Assembly (NCBI RefSeq): GCF_015277775.1
Contig: NZ_CP063849.1
Location: 3,472,001 to 3,536,000 of the forward strand
Source of the DNA: Paludibaculum fermentans
Lineage (GTDB): Bacteria > Acidobacteriota > Terriglobia > Bryobacterales > Bryobacteraceae
Length of the DNA stretch: 64,000 nt
Reading direction: 5' to 3'
Shown in pieces: positions 53,936 through 62,987 of the stretch. Position 1 is the stretch's first letter. Every line of letters begins with the position of its first letter. A program made the translations under genes and the position numbers. Under the pieces are notes generated by a model. It saw only the letters and a list, made by a program, of their open reading frames with translations, searched no databases and was not told the DNA's origin.

Positions 53936-56647
53936 CTACTCGCAGCGCAACGCTGAAGCCGGATCCATGCGCAATGCCCGCCGCAGCGGAGCATAGCCCG
54001 CCACCAGCGCCACACTCAACAGCAGCACCGCCGCCGTAACCAGCGTCAGCGGATCCGAAGGCGCCACCTCGAACAACAACGACTTCGTATAGCCCGCGCC
54101 CAGCATGGCCGCCGGTACGCCCAGCGCGACACCGGCGAGCGTCAGCAGCAGCGCCTCTCGCTGGATCAACCAGAAGAGATGGCGCCGCGGAGCGCCCAGC
54201 GCCGTCCGGATCCCAATCTCCGGGATTCTGCGTGCCACGTTATACGCGATCAACCCATAGAGGCCGATGCAGGCCAGCAGCAGCGCCACGCCGCCGAAAA
54301 AGCTCGACAGCATCGCCAACAGTTGCTCCTTTAGCAACGACTGCGCCATCTGCACCTTCAGCGTGCGCACCCGGAACAGTGGCAACGACCGGTCCACCGC
54401 CTCCACTTCCCTGCGCACCTGCTCGCCCAGGTTCACGCCGCCCACTGAGCGCAACTCGTAGGAGACGAAGCCCCAGCGGAAGCCCTGCTCCCGCCCATGC
54501 TGGAAGATCGAGTAGTACAGCACCGGCCGCGGCTCGTCGCGCATGCCGTTGTACAGCGAGTCCTTCACCACACCCACTATCGTCGTCAGCCCGATCCGAT
54601 GGCCGATGGGATTCTCGTTCGGGAACGCCCGGTTGGCGAACGACTGGTTCACCACCACCACCTTCGGCGCCGTCGCATCGTCACCCGCCTGGATGTCGCG
54701 GCCCAGCAGAATCGGCGTCGCAACGGTGTCGAAATACCCGTGACTCACGGCATTCCAGGCCACCTTGATCGTGTCCCGCTGCGCCAGCGCCCGGCCGTCG
54801 ATCTCGTTCACCCGGTCGATCAGGTAAAACTGGTCATCCACCGGACGCACAATTGAAACCCCAGCCGACCGCACCCCCGGCATCCCCCGCATCCTGCGCA
54901 GGATCTCGCCATACAGTGCGGCTGTCCGCTCCTGGTCGCTCCCGTAACCAGCCAGCTTCGCATCCACCGAGAACATCAGCACGTCGTCACGCTGGAACCC
55001 TGGATCAATCCCCCACAGATTCTGGAATGTCCGCACGAACAGCCCGGCGCCCGCTACCAGCGCGACCGACAACGCCACCTGCGCGACAATCAGGCCTCGG
55101 TCCAGCACACGGGAGCCCTGCCCCGTCTGGCGCGAGCCCGTCCGCATGCCGCTCCTAGACCCTCTCGACGCACGCAGCGCCGGAGCCACCCCAAACAAAC
55201 CCGCGGCCAGAAATGTCGCCAGCGCGCTGAACGCCAGCACCTTGGTATCGGGACTCAAATCGATCGACATCGGCGTATCCCCTGTGGAGATCACCCGCAC
55301 CAGCAGCGCGGAACTCCCACATGCGAGCCCCATCGCCAACGCCCCGCCCAGCAACGCCAACACGCTGCTCTCCGTCAGCAGTTGCTGCACGATGCGCCGC
55401 CGCCCCGCCCCCAGCGCCTGCCGTATCTCGATTTCGCGACGCCGGCTCGACGCCCGCGCCAGCAACAGGTTCGCCAGGTTCGCGCACGACGCCAGCAGCA
55501 CCAGCCCCGCAATGCCCATCAGCACTTTCAAGGGCAGCGCGTACGTCGCCCGCACGCCGCTGTGCATGCCCGCCGCGGCCGGACGCAGCATCAGGTGGCT
55601 CGCCTGTACAAAGCGCTGCGTGCTCTCTTCCCTGCCCAGCGGAGAAACCGCCAGTTGCTCCAGCAGCACCCGGCGATGCACCAGGTCCAGCTCCGCCTCG
55701 GCCTGCCGGCGGGCGACGCCTGCCCGCACGCGTCCACCCAGCAGCAACCAGCTCGCGAACGGTTCAATCCAGCGCTCCTTCCTCTCCGGAGCCAGCCGGT
55801 CCAGCGACCGCAGCGGCACCCAGGCGTCAGGTCCATTCCCAACCGCGATCCCGAGGAACTCCGGAGGTGTCACGCCGGCTACAGTAAAGGACACCCGATT
55901 AATCGTCACCACTCGCCCGACGACAGCCGGATCCGCCGCGAAACGCGTGCGCCAGTACCGGTCGCTCAGCACCACCACAGAGGCGTCAGGTTGGTCCTCC
56001 TCCTCGGAAAACAGCCGGCCCAATGCCGGCCGCACACCCAGCACCGTGAAGAAGTTACCCGAATACGCATCCAACACCGCCAGTCCCGGCGCCCCGCCCG
56101 ATTCCAGGTTCACCCGCCCCACTCGAGTGCCGCCGAACACGCCCGAAAACGTCCGCGACTCCTTCCGCAGCCGCTCAAACTGCGGGTAGTCGAACCAGCT
56201 GTTCCGGTTGTTCGGATTCGTCTCCCACAGCGGCAGTGTGTACGTCAGCTGCACCAGCTCCTCCGGAGCGGGCACCGGCAACGGCCGCAGCACCAACCCA
56301 TTCAACAGACTGAAGATCCCGGTCGGCGCGCCGATGCCGAGCGCGAGTGAGAGAATGGCTGCCGTCGCAAAGGCAGGCGCTCGGCGCAGGTTGCGCACCG
56401 CGTACCGGCCATCCTGCAGCAGCGATTCCACCCACTGCCAGCCCCATGCAGCCCGCGTGTCTTCCGCCACCAGCGTGGGGTTCCCGAGATCCCTCCGCGC
56501 CGCCAGCCCGGCCTCGTCCGCCGGTAGCCCGGCCGCCTGACGTTCCCTGGCCTCCATCTCGAGGTGAAACTGCAGCTCCTCCGCCAGTTCCGCATCCCGG
56601 GTGCGCCGCCGCAGCAGCCAGCCAACCCTGCGCAGCGCGTCTCTCAT
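53936..56647 (-). CDS. ADOP-type MacB/FtsX-like permease with N-terminal helical extension
   Basis: ATG 56647 overlaps the padR stop in ATGA. The 903-residue protein begins with a charged helical N-domain (RRVGWLLRRRTRDAELAEELQFHLEMEARERQAAG) absent from the other two ADOP-like proteins of this window, then the first membrane segment (ATAAILSLALGIGAPTGIFSLLNGLVLRPL), MacB-type periplasmic domain, FtsX block (VLMGIAGLVLLASCANLANLLLARASSRRREIEIRQALGAG), second periplasmic domain and a C-terminal FtsX block (RRIPEIGIRTALGAPRRHLFWLIQREALLLTLAGVALGV). Coupling to PadR is characteristic of this subgroup. Transport substrate unknown. Confidence 0.9.
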   Translation of the reverse strand: MRDALRRVGWLLRRRTRDAELAEELQFHLEMEARERQAAGLPADEAGLAARRDLGNPTLVAEDTRAAWGWQWVESLLQDGRYAVRNLRRAPAFATAAILSLALGIGAPTGIFSLLNGLVLRPLPVPAPEELVQLTYTLPLWETNPNNRNSWFDYPQFERLRKESRTFSGVFGGTRVGRVNLESGGAPGLAVLDAYSGNFFTVLGVRPALGRLFSEEEDQPDASVVVLSDRYWRTRFAADPAVVGRVVTINRVSFTVAGVTPPEFLGIAVGNGPDAWVPLRSLDRLAPERKERWIEPFASWLLLGGRVRAGVARRQAEAELDLVHRRVLLEQLAVSPLGREESTQRFVQASHLMLRPAAAGMHSGVRATYALPLKVLMGIAGLVLLASCANLANLLLARASSRRREIEIRQALGAGRRRIVQQLLTESSVLALLGGALAMGLACGSSALLVRVISTGDTPMSIDLSPDTKVLAFSALATFLAAGLFGVAPALRASRGSRSGMRTGSRQTGQGSRVLDRGLIVAQVALSVALVAGAGLFVRTFQNLWGIDPGFQRDDVLMFSVDAKLAGYGSDQERTAALYGEILRRMRGMPGVRSAGVSIVRPVDDQFYLIDRVNEIDGRALAQRDTIKVAWNAVSHGYFDTVATPILLGRDIQAGDDATAPKVVVVNQSFANRAFPNENPIGHRIGLTTIVGVVKDSLYNGMRDEPRPVLYYSIFQHGREQGFRWGFVSYELRSVGGVNLGEQVRREVEAVDRSLPLFRVRTLKVQMAQSLLKEQLLAMLSSFFGGVALLLACIGLYGLIAYNVARRIPEIGIRTALGAPRRHLFWLIQREALLLTLAGVALGVPAAMLGAGYTKSLLFEVAPSDPLTLVTAAVLLLSVALVAGYAPLRRALRMDPASALRCE

Positions 56648-57003
56648 GCCGGATCCTCCTCTTCCGGGGCGTTCAACACCAGCCCCATCGCGCGCGCGAA
56701 CGCCTCCCACTTCGAGCGCTCCTTTTGCAGCTCCTTCCGGCCCTTGGGCGTCAGCCGGTAATACTTGGCGCGCTTGCCCGTCTCGGCCAGTTCCCACCCG
56801 GCCTCCACCAGCCCTCGCCCTTCCAGCCGGTGCAGTGCGGGATAAAGCGACCCCGTCTCCACCTGCAGCTGGTCTTCTGATGTTCGCTGGATATGCTTGG
56901 CGATGGCATGTCCGTGGTTTGGTCCAAACAGCAGCGTGCGGAGGATCAGGACATCCAGAGTCCCCTGCAGGAATTCCATGCGCGGCGTATCACGAGTTGC
57001 CAT
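56644..57003 (-). CDS. PadR-family regulator coupled to ADOP permease
   Basis: The 119-residue protein has a typical compact PadR domain: FLQGTLDVLILRTLLFGPNHGHAIAKHIQRTSED, VETGSLYPALHRLEGRGLVEAGWELAETGKRAKYYRLTPKGRKEL and a C-terminal helix. It is repressor-like and lies in ATGA overlap with the ADOP gene. ATG 57003 abuts the operator, so the leader is very short; ATG 56979 (MEFLQGTL) is an alternative start. The strong inverted repeat directly upstream (57003-57047) should be its own binding site. Confidence 0.92.
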   Translation of the reverse strand: MATRDTPRMEFLQGTLDVLILRTLLFGPNHGHAIAKHIQRTSEDQLQVETGSLYPALHRLEGRGLVEAGWELAETGKRAKYYRLTPKGRKELQKERSKWEAFARAMGLVLNAPEEEDPA

Positions 57004-57047
57004 TCCGTAGACACTCTACACCAGGATGCTGTAGGATGTCTACGGAA
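57003..57047 (-). promoter_or_regulatory. PadR-type operator with nested inverted repeats
   Basis: TTCCGTAGACA (57003-57013) and TGTCTACGGAA (57037-57047) are perfect 11-base inverted arms. Nested inside are CTACA (57016-57020) and TGTAG (57030-57034). GTAGACA-type palindromes before padR-ADOP pairs fit autoregulation. The left arm overlaps the first codon, so bound repressor would also block the start. Confidence 0.7.
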
Positions 57048-57217
57048 AACTTATCCCTGCTCGTGGCCGCAAAGCAGCTGAATACAAAAGGCAAGCCCCG
57101 GCCGAAAAGGCAACGAGGATATAGAGGGATTAACCACCGCGTAAGAGGTTTCAGCAAACGCGCAGCGGCCGGTCCGCTGCTCCAGAACTAGCCGCGCATT
57201 GGCGATATTCTATCCGT

Positions 57218-57667
57218 GTGACTCCAGCAACACCCCCCCAGACCAAGACATCGGTGAAGTCGAACCCGCACCGTATCCTGGGTTGGAGCGCGCTGGCCGC
57301 TGTGGGCGGAGCAGCGATCTACGCCCTGTTCTCAAATCTGACCGGCATGGAACCTTCGCTTTTCGGCATCCCGGTCGGTTTGGGAATCGGTCAGAGCATG
57401 TACTACGCATCCGGCAAGCAGGGTGGCCGGAGATTTCAGATCCTGGCCGTCATTCTCGCGTTTGCGGCGTTCGACCTTACCTACGCCCCTGGCATGGCGA
57501 GCGTGGCGTTGAAGCATGGGATCACTGCGCCCGCCTTCGCATTCTTCGTCTTCATGACCCTGGTCTCTCCCGCTATCGATGCGCAGAACGGCTTTATCGG
57601 CCTATTCATGGTGGCCGGTGGAATGTGGCTGGCCTGGACACTGGCTCGAGCTCGCGAACTGGGCTGA
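57218..57667 (+). CDS. small membrane protein with about four spans
   Basis: The frame from GTG 57218 gives 149 residues with hydrophobic segments ILGWSALAAVGGAAIYALF, ILAVILAFAAFDLTYAPG, ITAPAFAFFVFMTLVSPAI and GFIGLFMVAGGMWLAWTLA. No SD is visible, but TATTCT about 10 bases upstream could be a -10 box of a leaderless message. The family is not recognised. It resembles small integral membrane proteins found beside permease genes; codon use matches its neighbours. Confidence 0.65.
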   Translation: MTPATPPQTKTSVKSNPHRILGWSALAAVGGAAIYALFSNLTGMEPSLFGIPVGLGIGQSMYYASGKQGGRRFQILAVILAFAAFDLTYAPGMASVALKHGITAPAFAFFVFMTLVSPAIDAQNGFIGLFMVAGGMWLAWTLARARELG

Positions 57668-57758
57668 AATCTCAAACGTAGATCGCATTAACGTAGAATT
57701 CTGGAACACGTCGCGCGCAAACACGTCAGAGACAAATGCAGGCCGGAGTGCGCGCGGC

Positions 57759-57785
57759 CAGGTGCGGCAATCCCGATTCCACCTG
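57759..57785. repeat. hairpin before the second rightward ADOP-like gene
   Basis: CAGGTG (57759-57764) and CACCTG (57780-57785) enclose AATC-CC-GATT (57769-57778). The nested symmetric element sits 28 bases before the ATG at 57814 and might be a regulatory hairpin. Confidence 0.4.
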
Positions 57786-57813
57786 CACCAGTGAGGCCAC
57801 CTAGCCCTAGCCT

Positions 57814-60276
57814 ATGAAAATCCAGTCAGACCTCCTTCTCGCCTTGCGCCAACTGCACAACCGCCCCATCATCTTCACATCCGTTGTTCTTTCACTCGGC
57901 CTCGGAATCGGCGCCCGCCTCACCTTCTTCCGCCTCGCCAACGAGCTCTACCTCAAGGAACTGCCAGTCCCCGACCCCGGCAGCCTGGTCTCCATCTACA
58001 CTTACGACCAGAAGCAGTCCGATTTCCTTGACGTCTCATTTCCCGACTACCTCGATTTCGCCACCGCCCTCCAATCCAGGGTCAATTTGGCCGCTTTCAC
58101 GCGCGAAACGCTGAATTGGAACCGCGGCACGAACAGTGAACTGGTTGTAACCGACCTCGTCACCTCCAACTACATGGAGATCCTGGCCCCGAAGGTGATC
58201 GCCGGACGCAGCTTTGCTCGCGACGACTTTGCTCCGGGCCGCAGCGCCGTGGCCATCATCAGTGGCGCACTGTGGGAAACCGCCTTCGGCCTCGACCCCG
58301 CCGTCATTGGAAAGTCGCTGTTCCTGAATGGACGGCACTTCCAGATCATCGGCATCCTGCATCGCGAGTTCGCTGGAACCCTGCGCATGGGAAAGCCACC
58401 CGCTGTCTTTCTCCCGCTCTCTGAGGAAACGGCAGCCGGCATCCCGGGCCTACGGCGCCTGATGCAGCAGCGCGGCGAACGATCGTTCCTCACTATAGGC
58501 CGAATGGCCTCCGGCATCAGGCAGGCTGAGGTGGAATCAACCGCTGCGGCCCTCGCGCAACGACTATCGGAGCAATTTCCTAACTCAAACGCCCGGCTCA
58601 CCACGCGCCTCCGCTCCGGAGCAGCCCGGCAACTATGGCCGAGCCAGGACTCTGCTATTGCGGCTTCCCTCCTCGTCTTCAACATCTGCCTGGGCTCCGT
58701 GCTCATTGTGGCTTGCGGCAATGTCGCCAGCCTGCTGGTCGGCCTCATGTCCCTTCAGCAACGCGACCTCGCGATCAGGATGGCCATCGGAGCGCGCACG
58801 TGGCAACTGGTTCGCCATCCACTTCTGCTCGCCGCCGTCCTCTCATCAGCAGGCGTCGGTGCCGGATTTGCGGTTGCTGCTGTCTGTCAGGAGTTGCTCC
58901 AGCGATCAGACAGAATTTTCGGGGTGCCCGTCTACTTCGACTTCGCTACCGATTGGCGCGTAGCGGCTTTCACCTTGGCCGTCGCGGTTGTCCTGACCTT
59001 AGCCTGCGCCCTGCTTCCCTCGGTGGCGGTCGGGCGCGTAGGGGTGCTTTCAGTTCTCCACGCGGCAGACCGTCTCGGATCACGCCGGCTCCAGGCGAGG
59101 CACCTGAGTTCCTGGATCCTCGGGATTCAGGGAGCCGTCGCCATGGCCCTTCTTCTGACTTGCCTCTCCCTCGTTCGATCAGTTCTCACCGCCAACTCCG
59201 TGGGCTCGGGCTACGCCGAAGCAAACATTGCGTCACTCCTGATCGACGCGGATGCAGTGCCCCTGGCAAAGACCGACGCGCTCCCCGTCTTCGGCCGCCT
59301 CCGCCGAGAACTCTCCGCGCTACCCGGAGTGACCAGCGTCACACTTTCCGCCCTGAGCCCCTCCGATCCCAGCCATATCCCCATCTCCGCATTCCTGCCA
59401 GGCACTGCTGCAAAGGACGCTGGCGTGCCCGCCGAGATGAACATTGTCGGGCCGGACTACTTCCAAACCCTGGGCGTCCCTTTGTTGGCCGGCCGTGAGT
59501 TGGGCGATGCCGACACCGCATCCAGCCCACCCGTGGCCGTCATCAGCGCTGGCCTGGCCGCCAAGCTCTGGAACACCCCCAGTCCTCTCGGACGGCAACT
59601 CGGCCTGCGCCAAGGCGGCGGCCCGCCCCACTTCGTGAATGTCGTCGGAGTGGCGCCGGACCTCCGGCATGCCTCCCCTCGGGACTTGCCACGTCCGTAT
59701 CTCTACCTTCCGGTCACCCAGAATTATTCGGGCCTGATGAATGTAATCTTGCGCACCTCCGGCACTCCGCGTCCAATTCTTGTCACCGCGGCGCGCACCA
59801 TTCGCAACATTGAGCCCCTCATCCCCATTGCCAGCGCGATGACCGGCCCGGAACTGCGAGCCCAGTCCATGGCGGCGGAGCTCTTCGGCGCCTGGCTGAT
59901 GTCCGCACTCAGCGCCTTTGCCCTGGTCCTATCCGCCGTCGGTCTGTATGGAACCCTGCAGGCCGCCGTGGCACAAAGAACACGGGCCATTGCAATTGAA
60001 GTGGCGCTGGGCGCCGGCCCCTGGGCACTGGGAATGAAGCTGGCCAGGAATCACCTCGCCTGCCTGGTCGCCGGTTGCTCCGCGGGCGGTCTGGCATTCC
60101 CGTGGATCCAGTCGGGGCTGACGGTCCGTATGTCGCTTTCGAATCCACAGCCGGTAGACCTCCTGACGGTCCTCGCCGCGGCAGCCCTTCTGACCCTGGT
60201 AGGAGTGGCCGGATGCGCGATGCCCATGGCCCGAGTCGCCACCTGCGAGCCCAGCCGGGTTCTGCGCTCAGAGTAG
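57814..60276 (+). CDS. ADOP/MacB-like FtsX permease
   Basis: The 820-residue product begins MKIQSDLLLALRQLHNRPIIFTSVVLSLGLGIGARLTFF, has MacB-type periplasmic segments, an internal FtsX block (FNICLGSVLIVACGNVASLLVGLMSLQQRDLAIRMAIGARTWQLVRHPLLLAA) and a C-terminal FtsX block (LSAVGLYGTLQAAVAQRTRAIAIEVALGAGPWALGMKLARNHL). The conserved ALGA is present in the second half and AIGA in the first. No ATPase or padR gene adjoins it. It is more divergent than the other two and may serve another substrate. It has no clear SD. Confidence 0.87.
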   Translation: MKIQSDLLLALRQLHNRPIIFTSVVLSLGLGIGARLTFFRLANELYLKELPVPDPGSLVSIYTYDQKQSDFLDVSFPDYLDFATALQSRVNLAAFTRETLNWNRGTNSELVVTDLVTSNYMEILAPKVIAGRSFARDDFAPGRSAVAIISGALWETAFGLDPAVIGKSLFLNGRHFQIIGILHREFAGTLRMGKPPAVFLPLSEETAAGIPGLRRLMQQRGERSFLTIGRMASGIRQAEVESTAAALAQRLSEQFPNSNARLTTRLRSGAARQLWPSQDSAIAASLLVFNICLGSVLIVACGNVASLLVGLMSLQQRDLAIRMAIGARTWQLVRHPLLLAAVLSSAGVGAGFAVAAVCQELLQRSDRIFGVPVYFDFATDWRVAAFTLAVAVVLTLACALLPSVAVGRVGVLSVLHAADRLGSRRLQARHLSSWILGIQGAVAMALLLTCLSLVRSVLTANSVGSGYAEANIASLLIDADAVPLAKTDALPVFGRLRRELSALPGVTSVTLSALSPSDPSHIPISAFLPGTAAKDAGVPAEMNIVGPDYFQTLGVPLLAGRELGDADTASSPPVAVISAGLAAKLWNTPSPLGRQLGLRQGGGPPHFVNVVGVAPDLRHASPRDLPRPYLYLPVTQNYSGLMNVILRTSGTPRPILVTAARTIRNIEPLIPIASAMTGPELRAQSMAAELFGAWLMSALSAFALVLSAVGLYGTLQAAVAQRTRAIAIEVALGAGPWALGMKLARNHLACLVAGCSAGGLAFPWIQSGLTVRMSLSNPQPVDLLTVLAAAALLTLVGVAGCAMPMARVATCEPSRVLRSE

Positions 60277-60328
60277 GGCGTTGACGTTCAAATCGCAGGC
60301 AACATCCGCCGACTGGTCACCCGCCCCC

Positions 60329-61501
60329 CTAGTACGGCAACGCAGTAAACGCCCCGCCCGGAGTAAACCTCAGCCCCAGCGGCACAAAATTCGCCGGATT
60401 CCCGGCCGCATCCGTAGCCCGGATCTCCACCAGTCCATTTCGCTCAGCCACCAGCGGAAACTTCGCGGGAATCGCGAACGACAGGTGCGCATTCGGGCCT
60501 AGCGGCAAACTCGCCGTCGACAGAATCCCGCCCGCGCTTCCGTGAAAGACAAATGCCAACGTCAGCGGAGCACTCCCGGGATTCACCACGGCCAGCCCGG
60601 TAGTGAACCCGACGTTGTCATAAGGAGCCACCGTCTCCGTCGTCAACTCCCGCGCCAGCACCGTGGCTTCCAGATCCAGCCGGCCCGCCACCGCGCTGCG
60701 AAAGATCACGGTCGCCTGCAGCGGTTCGCTCGACTGCACCTTCACCCAACCGGTCCGCAAAGCCGGCGGCTGCGGCGAATCGATCACCGTCGAAGCCGTC
60801 GGCCCCAACGTAACGGCTCCGTTCAGCAGCGGGTCCAATTCCGTCCCATCGTCTCCATATACGGTGTATTGCACGGTCGCCGCGAAGTTCGGCGACGTAT
60901 TCCCCAGGGAGAGGCTGGAACTCCATTCCGCCCCGTCGGCGTAGTGAGGAAGGTAATAGGTGTACCCCAGCCGCGAGCCCGCCGCCGGAATGGGCGTCAC
61001 ACTCACCTCGTCCACCAGATCCCCCAGGCTGTCGCTCGGCCCGTCCGCCGCAATGCCAAACCGGCTCACCGTCTTGGTAGCCACCACCTCGGCGGCGAAC
61101 CGCCCAAACGTAGTCTGCCCGCTATCCCGCAGGGCCGTGCCGAGCAGCGCCTCGTCCCACAGCACCCGGAACGCACTCCGCGTCGAACCAATCCGATTGG
61201 CGGCCCAGAATCGGATCATGTACCGTTGCCCTGGGACGGTCGGAATGTCCTGGTAAATGTCGGAGTTTGTATTCACGTCCAGCTCGACGTATTGCGTCCC
61301 GATGACACCCTGCACATAGCCGGCGCTCTTGTTCTGAACTTCCAGCTTCTGCGTGGTGCTCGAATGCCAGCACGGCATGTCCGTGAATCCACCGCTGGCG
61401 CCAAGCTGCGGCGATTCAAACCCTCCATTACAGATCAGGTTCTGAGCCGAAATGCGGCCGGCAAATCCGGCCAGAACGATACCCAGGACGAAATTCTTCA
61501 C
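60329..61501 (-). CDS. secreted DUF642/choice-of-anchor-like protein
   Basis: GTG 61501 gives 390 residues with a signal peptide (VKNFVLGIVLAGFAGRISAQ). The N-terminal domain starts NLICNGGFESPQLG and contains WHSSTTQKLEVQNKSAGYVQGVIGTQYVELDVNTNSDIYQDIPTVPGQRYMIRFWAA, a galactose-binding-like sandwich of the DUF642/choice-of-anchor type. The remaining part has Ig-like repeats (FAATVQYTVYGDDGTELDP, LTLAFVFHGSAGGILSTASLPLGPNAHLSFAIPAKFP). It probably binds cell-wall or matrix polysaccharide. No catalytic motif is seen. Confidence 0.75.
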   Translation of the reverse strand: MKNFVLGIVLAGFAGRISAQNLICNGGFESPQLGASGGFTDMPCWHSSTTQKLEVQNKSAGYVQGVIGTQYVELDVNTNSDIYQDIPTVPGQRYMIRFWAANRIGSTRSAFRVLWDEALLGTALRDSGQTTFGRFAAEVVATKTVSRFGIAADGPSDSLGDLVDEVSVTPIPAAGSRLGYTYYLPHYADGAEWSSSLSLGNTSPNFAATVQYTVYGDDGTELDPLLNGAVTLGPTASTVIDSPQPPALRTGWVKVQSSEPLQATVIFRSAVAGRLDLEATVLARELTTETVAPYDNVGFTTGLAVVNPGSAPLTLAFVFHGSAGGILSTASLPLGPNAHLSFAIPAKFPLVAERNGLVEIRATDAAGNPANFVPLGLRFTPGGAFTALPY

Positions 61502-61703
61502 TGATGGCCCCCCGGTGGTGGAGCCATTGTAGCTCACACGCCGCGCCCGCTTCGGGTAACGCGGGGCCCATTCAAAGAGAGAACCAGTGCCGCCCACAAT
61601 CCGGAGCCCGGTGATCGCGTGTCGCCCGCCAGCAATTCGGAACCGGCGCTGCCGCGAACCGTCACCGGCGCCGCGCGTTCCCGCTCACACTAAACACGAT
61701 TCC

Positions 61704-62117
61704 TCACCGCGCCACCATCAACTTGATCCCATACGGCGGTATGATCTTCTCCTTCTGCGCGTTGGCAGGAGCGGCGGCGAGCAGCACCACCGACTTCCCG
61801 CGCAACGCATCCAGCACGGAGAGCACCGTCTGGAACGGCGCCCGTGCGTCGGCCTTGACATACACGGTCTCCGCCTTCACCTCGCTCAAGGCCCCGGGCT
61901 CGGTGCGTTGGACGCCCACATACACTTCTCCATTCGCCCCTATGGCGACAACCGTGGAATTGGGCTCGTCGGCCGCCCTCATCTCCACCGCATGCGCCGC
62001 CACGGGCATCTGAACAGAGACGCCTTTCCGCAGTGCGGGCTGCCGGGCTTCCTGGGCGCCCGCCACGCAGGTCAACAGGGAACCCGCTACAAACATTTCG
62101 ATCCACAGTTTCATCAT
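61704..62117 (-). CDS. ExbD/TolR-like periplasmic domain with signal peptide
   Basis: AAAGGA precedes two consecutive ATGs (62117, 62114). The 137-residue product has a cleavable-looking signal (MMKLWIEMFVAGSLLTCVAGAQ) followed by a domain that resembles the periplasmic part of ExbD/TolR: VSVQMPVAAHAVEMRAADEPNSTVVAIGANGEVYVGVQR, VYVKADARAPFQTVLSVLDALRGKSVVLL. ExbD normally has one uncleaved N-terminal membrane helix with a key aspartate; no such aspartate is visible here, so it would not conduct protons. No exbB or tonB gene is adjacent. Confidence 0.7.
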   Translation of the reverse strand: MMKLWIEMFVAGSLLTCVAGAQEARQPALRKGVSVQMPVAAHAVEMRAADEPNSTVVAIGANGEVYVGVQRTEPGALSEVKAETVYVKADARAPFQTVLSVLDALRGKSVVLLAAAPANAQKEKIIPPYGIKLMVAR

Positions 62118-62286
62118 GCCGAGTCCTTTCTCCTATGCTCTCTTCGTAAGTCGATGCCGCGCTGACAATTTAGCACTCTCGCCTCTGAATAGGTGAGGGC
62201 CGCCGCCCGAATCGCCGTTCGAACCCCACAGGCCCGCCAGCATCCAACCCGAAAACGCTATGCTTTGAAGAGCAAAAGGCCCCAGC

Positions 62287-62637
62287 ATGGACAACGCCAG
62301 AGTCTACAGAATGTCGTTCGCGAGCGTGTACCCGCACTACGTCGCCAAAGTCGAGCGAAAAGGCCACACGAAGCAGGAACTCCACACCATCATCCACTGG
62401 CTCACGGGCTACGACGAAAAGGCCCTGCAGCAGGTGATCGAAAAGAAGGTCGATTTCGAGACCTTCTTCGCCCAGGCGCCGCAAATGAATCCCAACGTCT
62501 CCAAGATCACCGGCCTCATCTGCGGCTACCGCGTCGAGGAGATTGAGGACAAGCTCATGCAGAAGGTCCGTTACCTCGACAAACTGGTGGATGAACTGGC
62601 CAAGGGCAGGGCCATGGACAAGATCCTGAGGAAGTAG
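62287..62637 (+). CDS. DUF2200 family protein
   Basis: The 116-residue cytoplasmic protein matches the family opening [45 protein letters not shown] and ending with [41 protein letters not shown]. Family members are small, mostly helical, and of unknown function. No clear SD lies before the ATG. No functional neighbour is evident. Confidence 0.88.
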   Translation: MDNARVYRMSFASVYPHYVAKVERKGHTKQELHTIIHWLTGYDEKALQQVIEKKVDFETFFAQAPQMNPNVSKITGLICGYRVEEIEDKLMQKVRYLDKLVDELAKGRAMDKILRK

Positions 62638-62987
62638 CTTCGAGCGCGCCGGCCACGGCATAACGGCCCATCACAAAGCTGTTGATTCGATCCGCCAATA
62701 AGCTCGCATCGCCCTGCACTCCCCTCGGATCGTCTGGGCCCCAACACCGTCACGGGTGCCGGGAGCCTCCTGTGAAGGAATGGATCCCCGTTCGACCATC
62801 GGCCAACCGACGAACTGCCCTCATCGTCCGGCTGCCGCGCCCTCCACGCAGCATTGGGTGTAACAAGATGAGCCGGCAGGACTGACCACGGAACCCAAAC
62901 TGCCAATTCCACGTAGCAGCTAGAAACGATCACTGCCATTCCCCCACAGATGGGAAACGGCTGGGGATTCGCGAGGAGGCGCCATTC
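62638..62987. other. intergenic region, no gene recognised
   Basis: About 350 bases separate DUF2200 from the serine hydrolase gene. Short frames on both strands lack ribosome binding sites or recognisable content. No clear promoter or terminator was found apart from GAGGAGG at 62973 serving the next gene. Confidence 0.45.
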
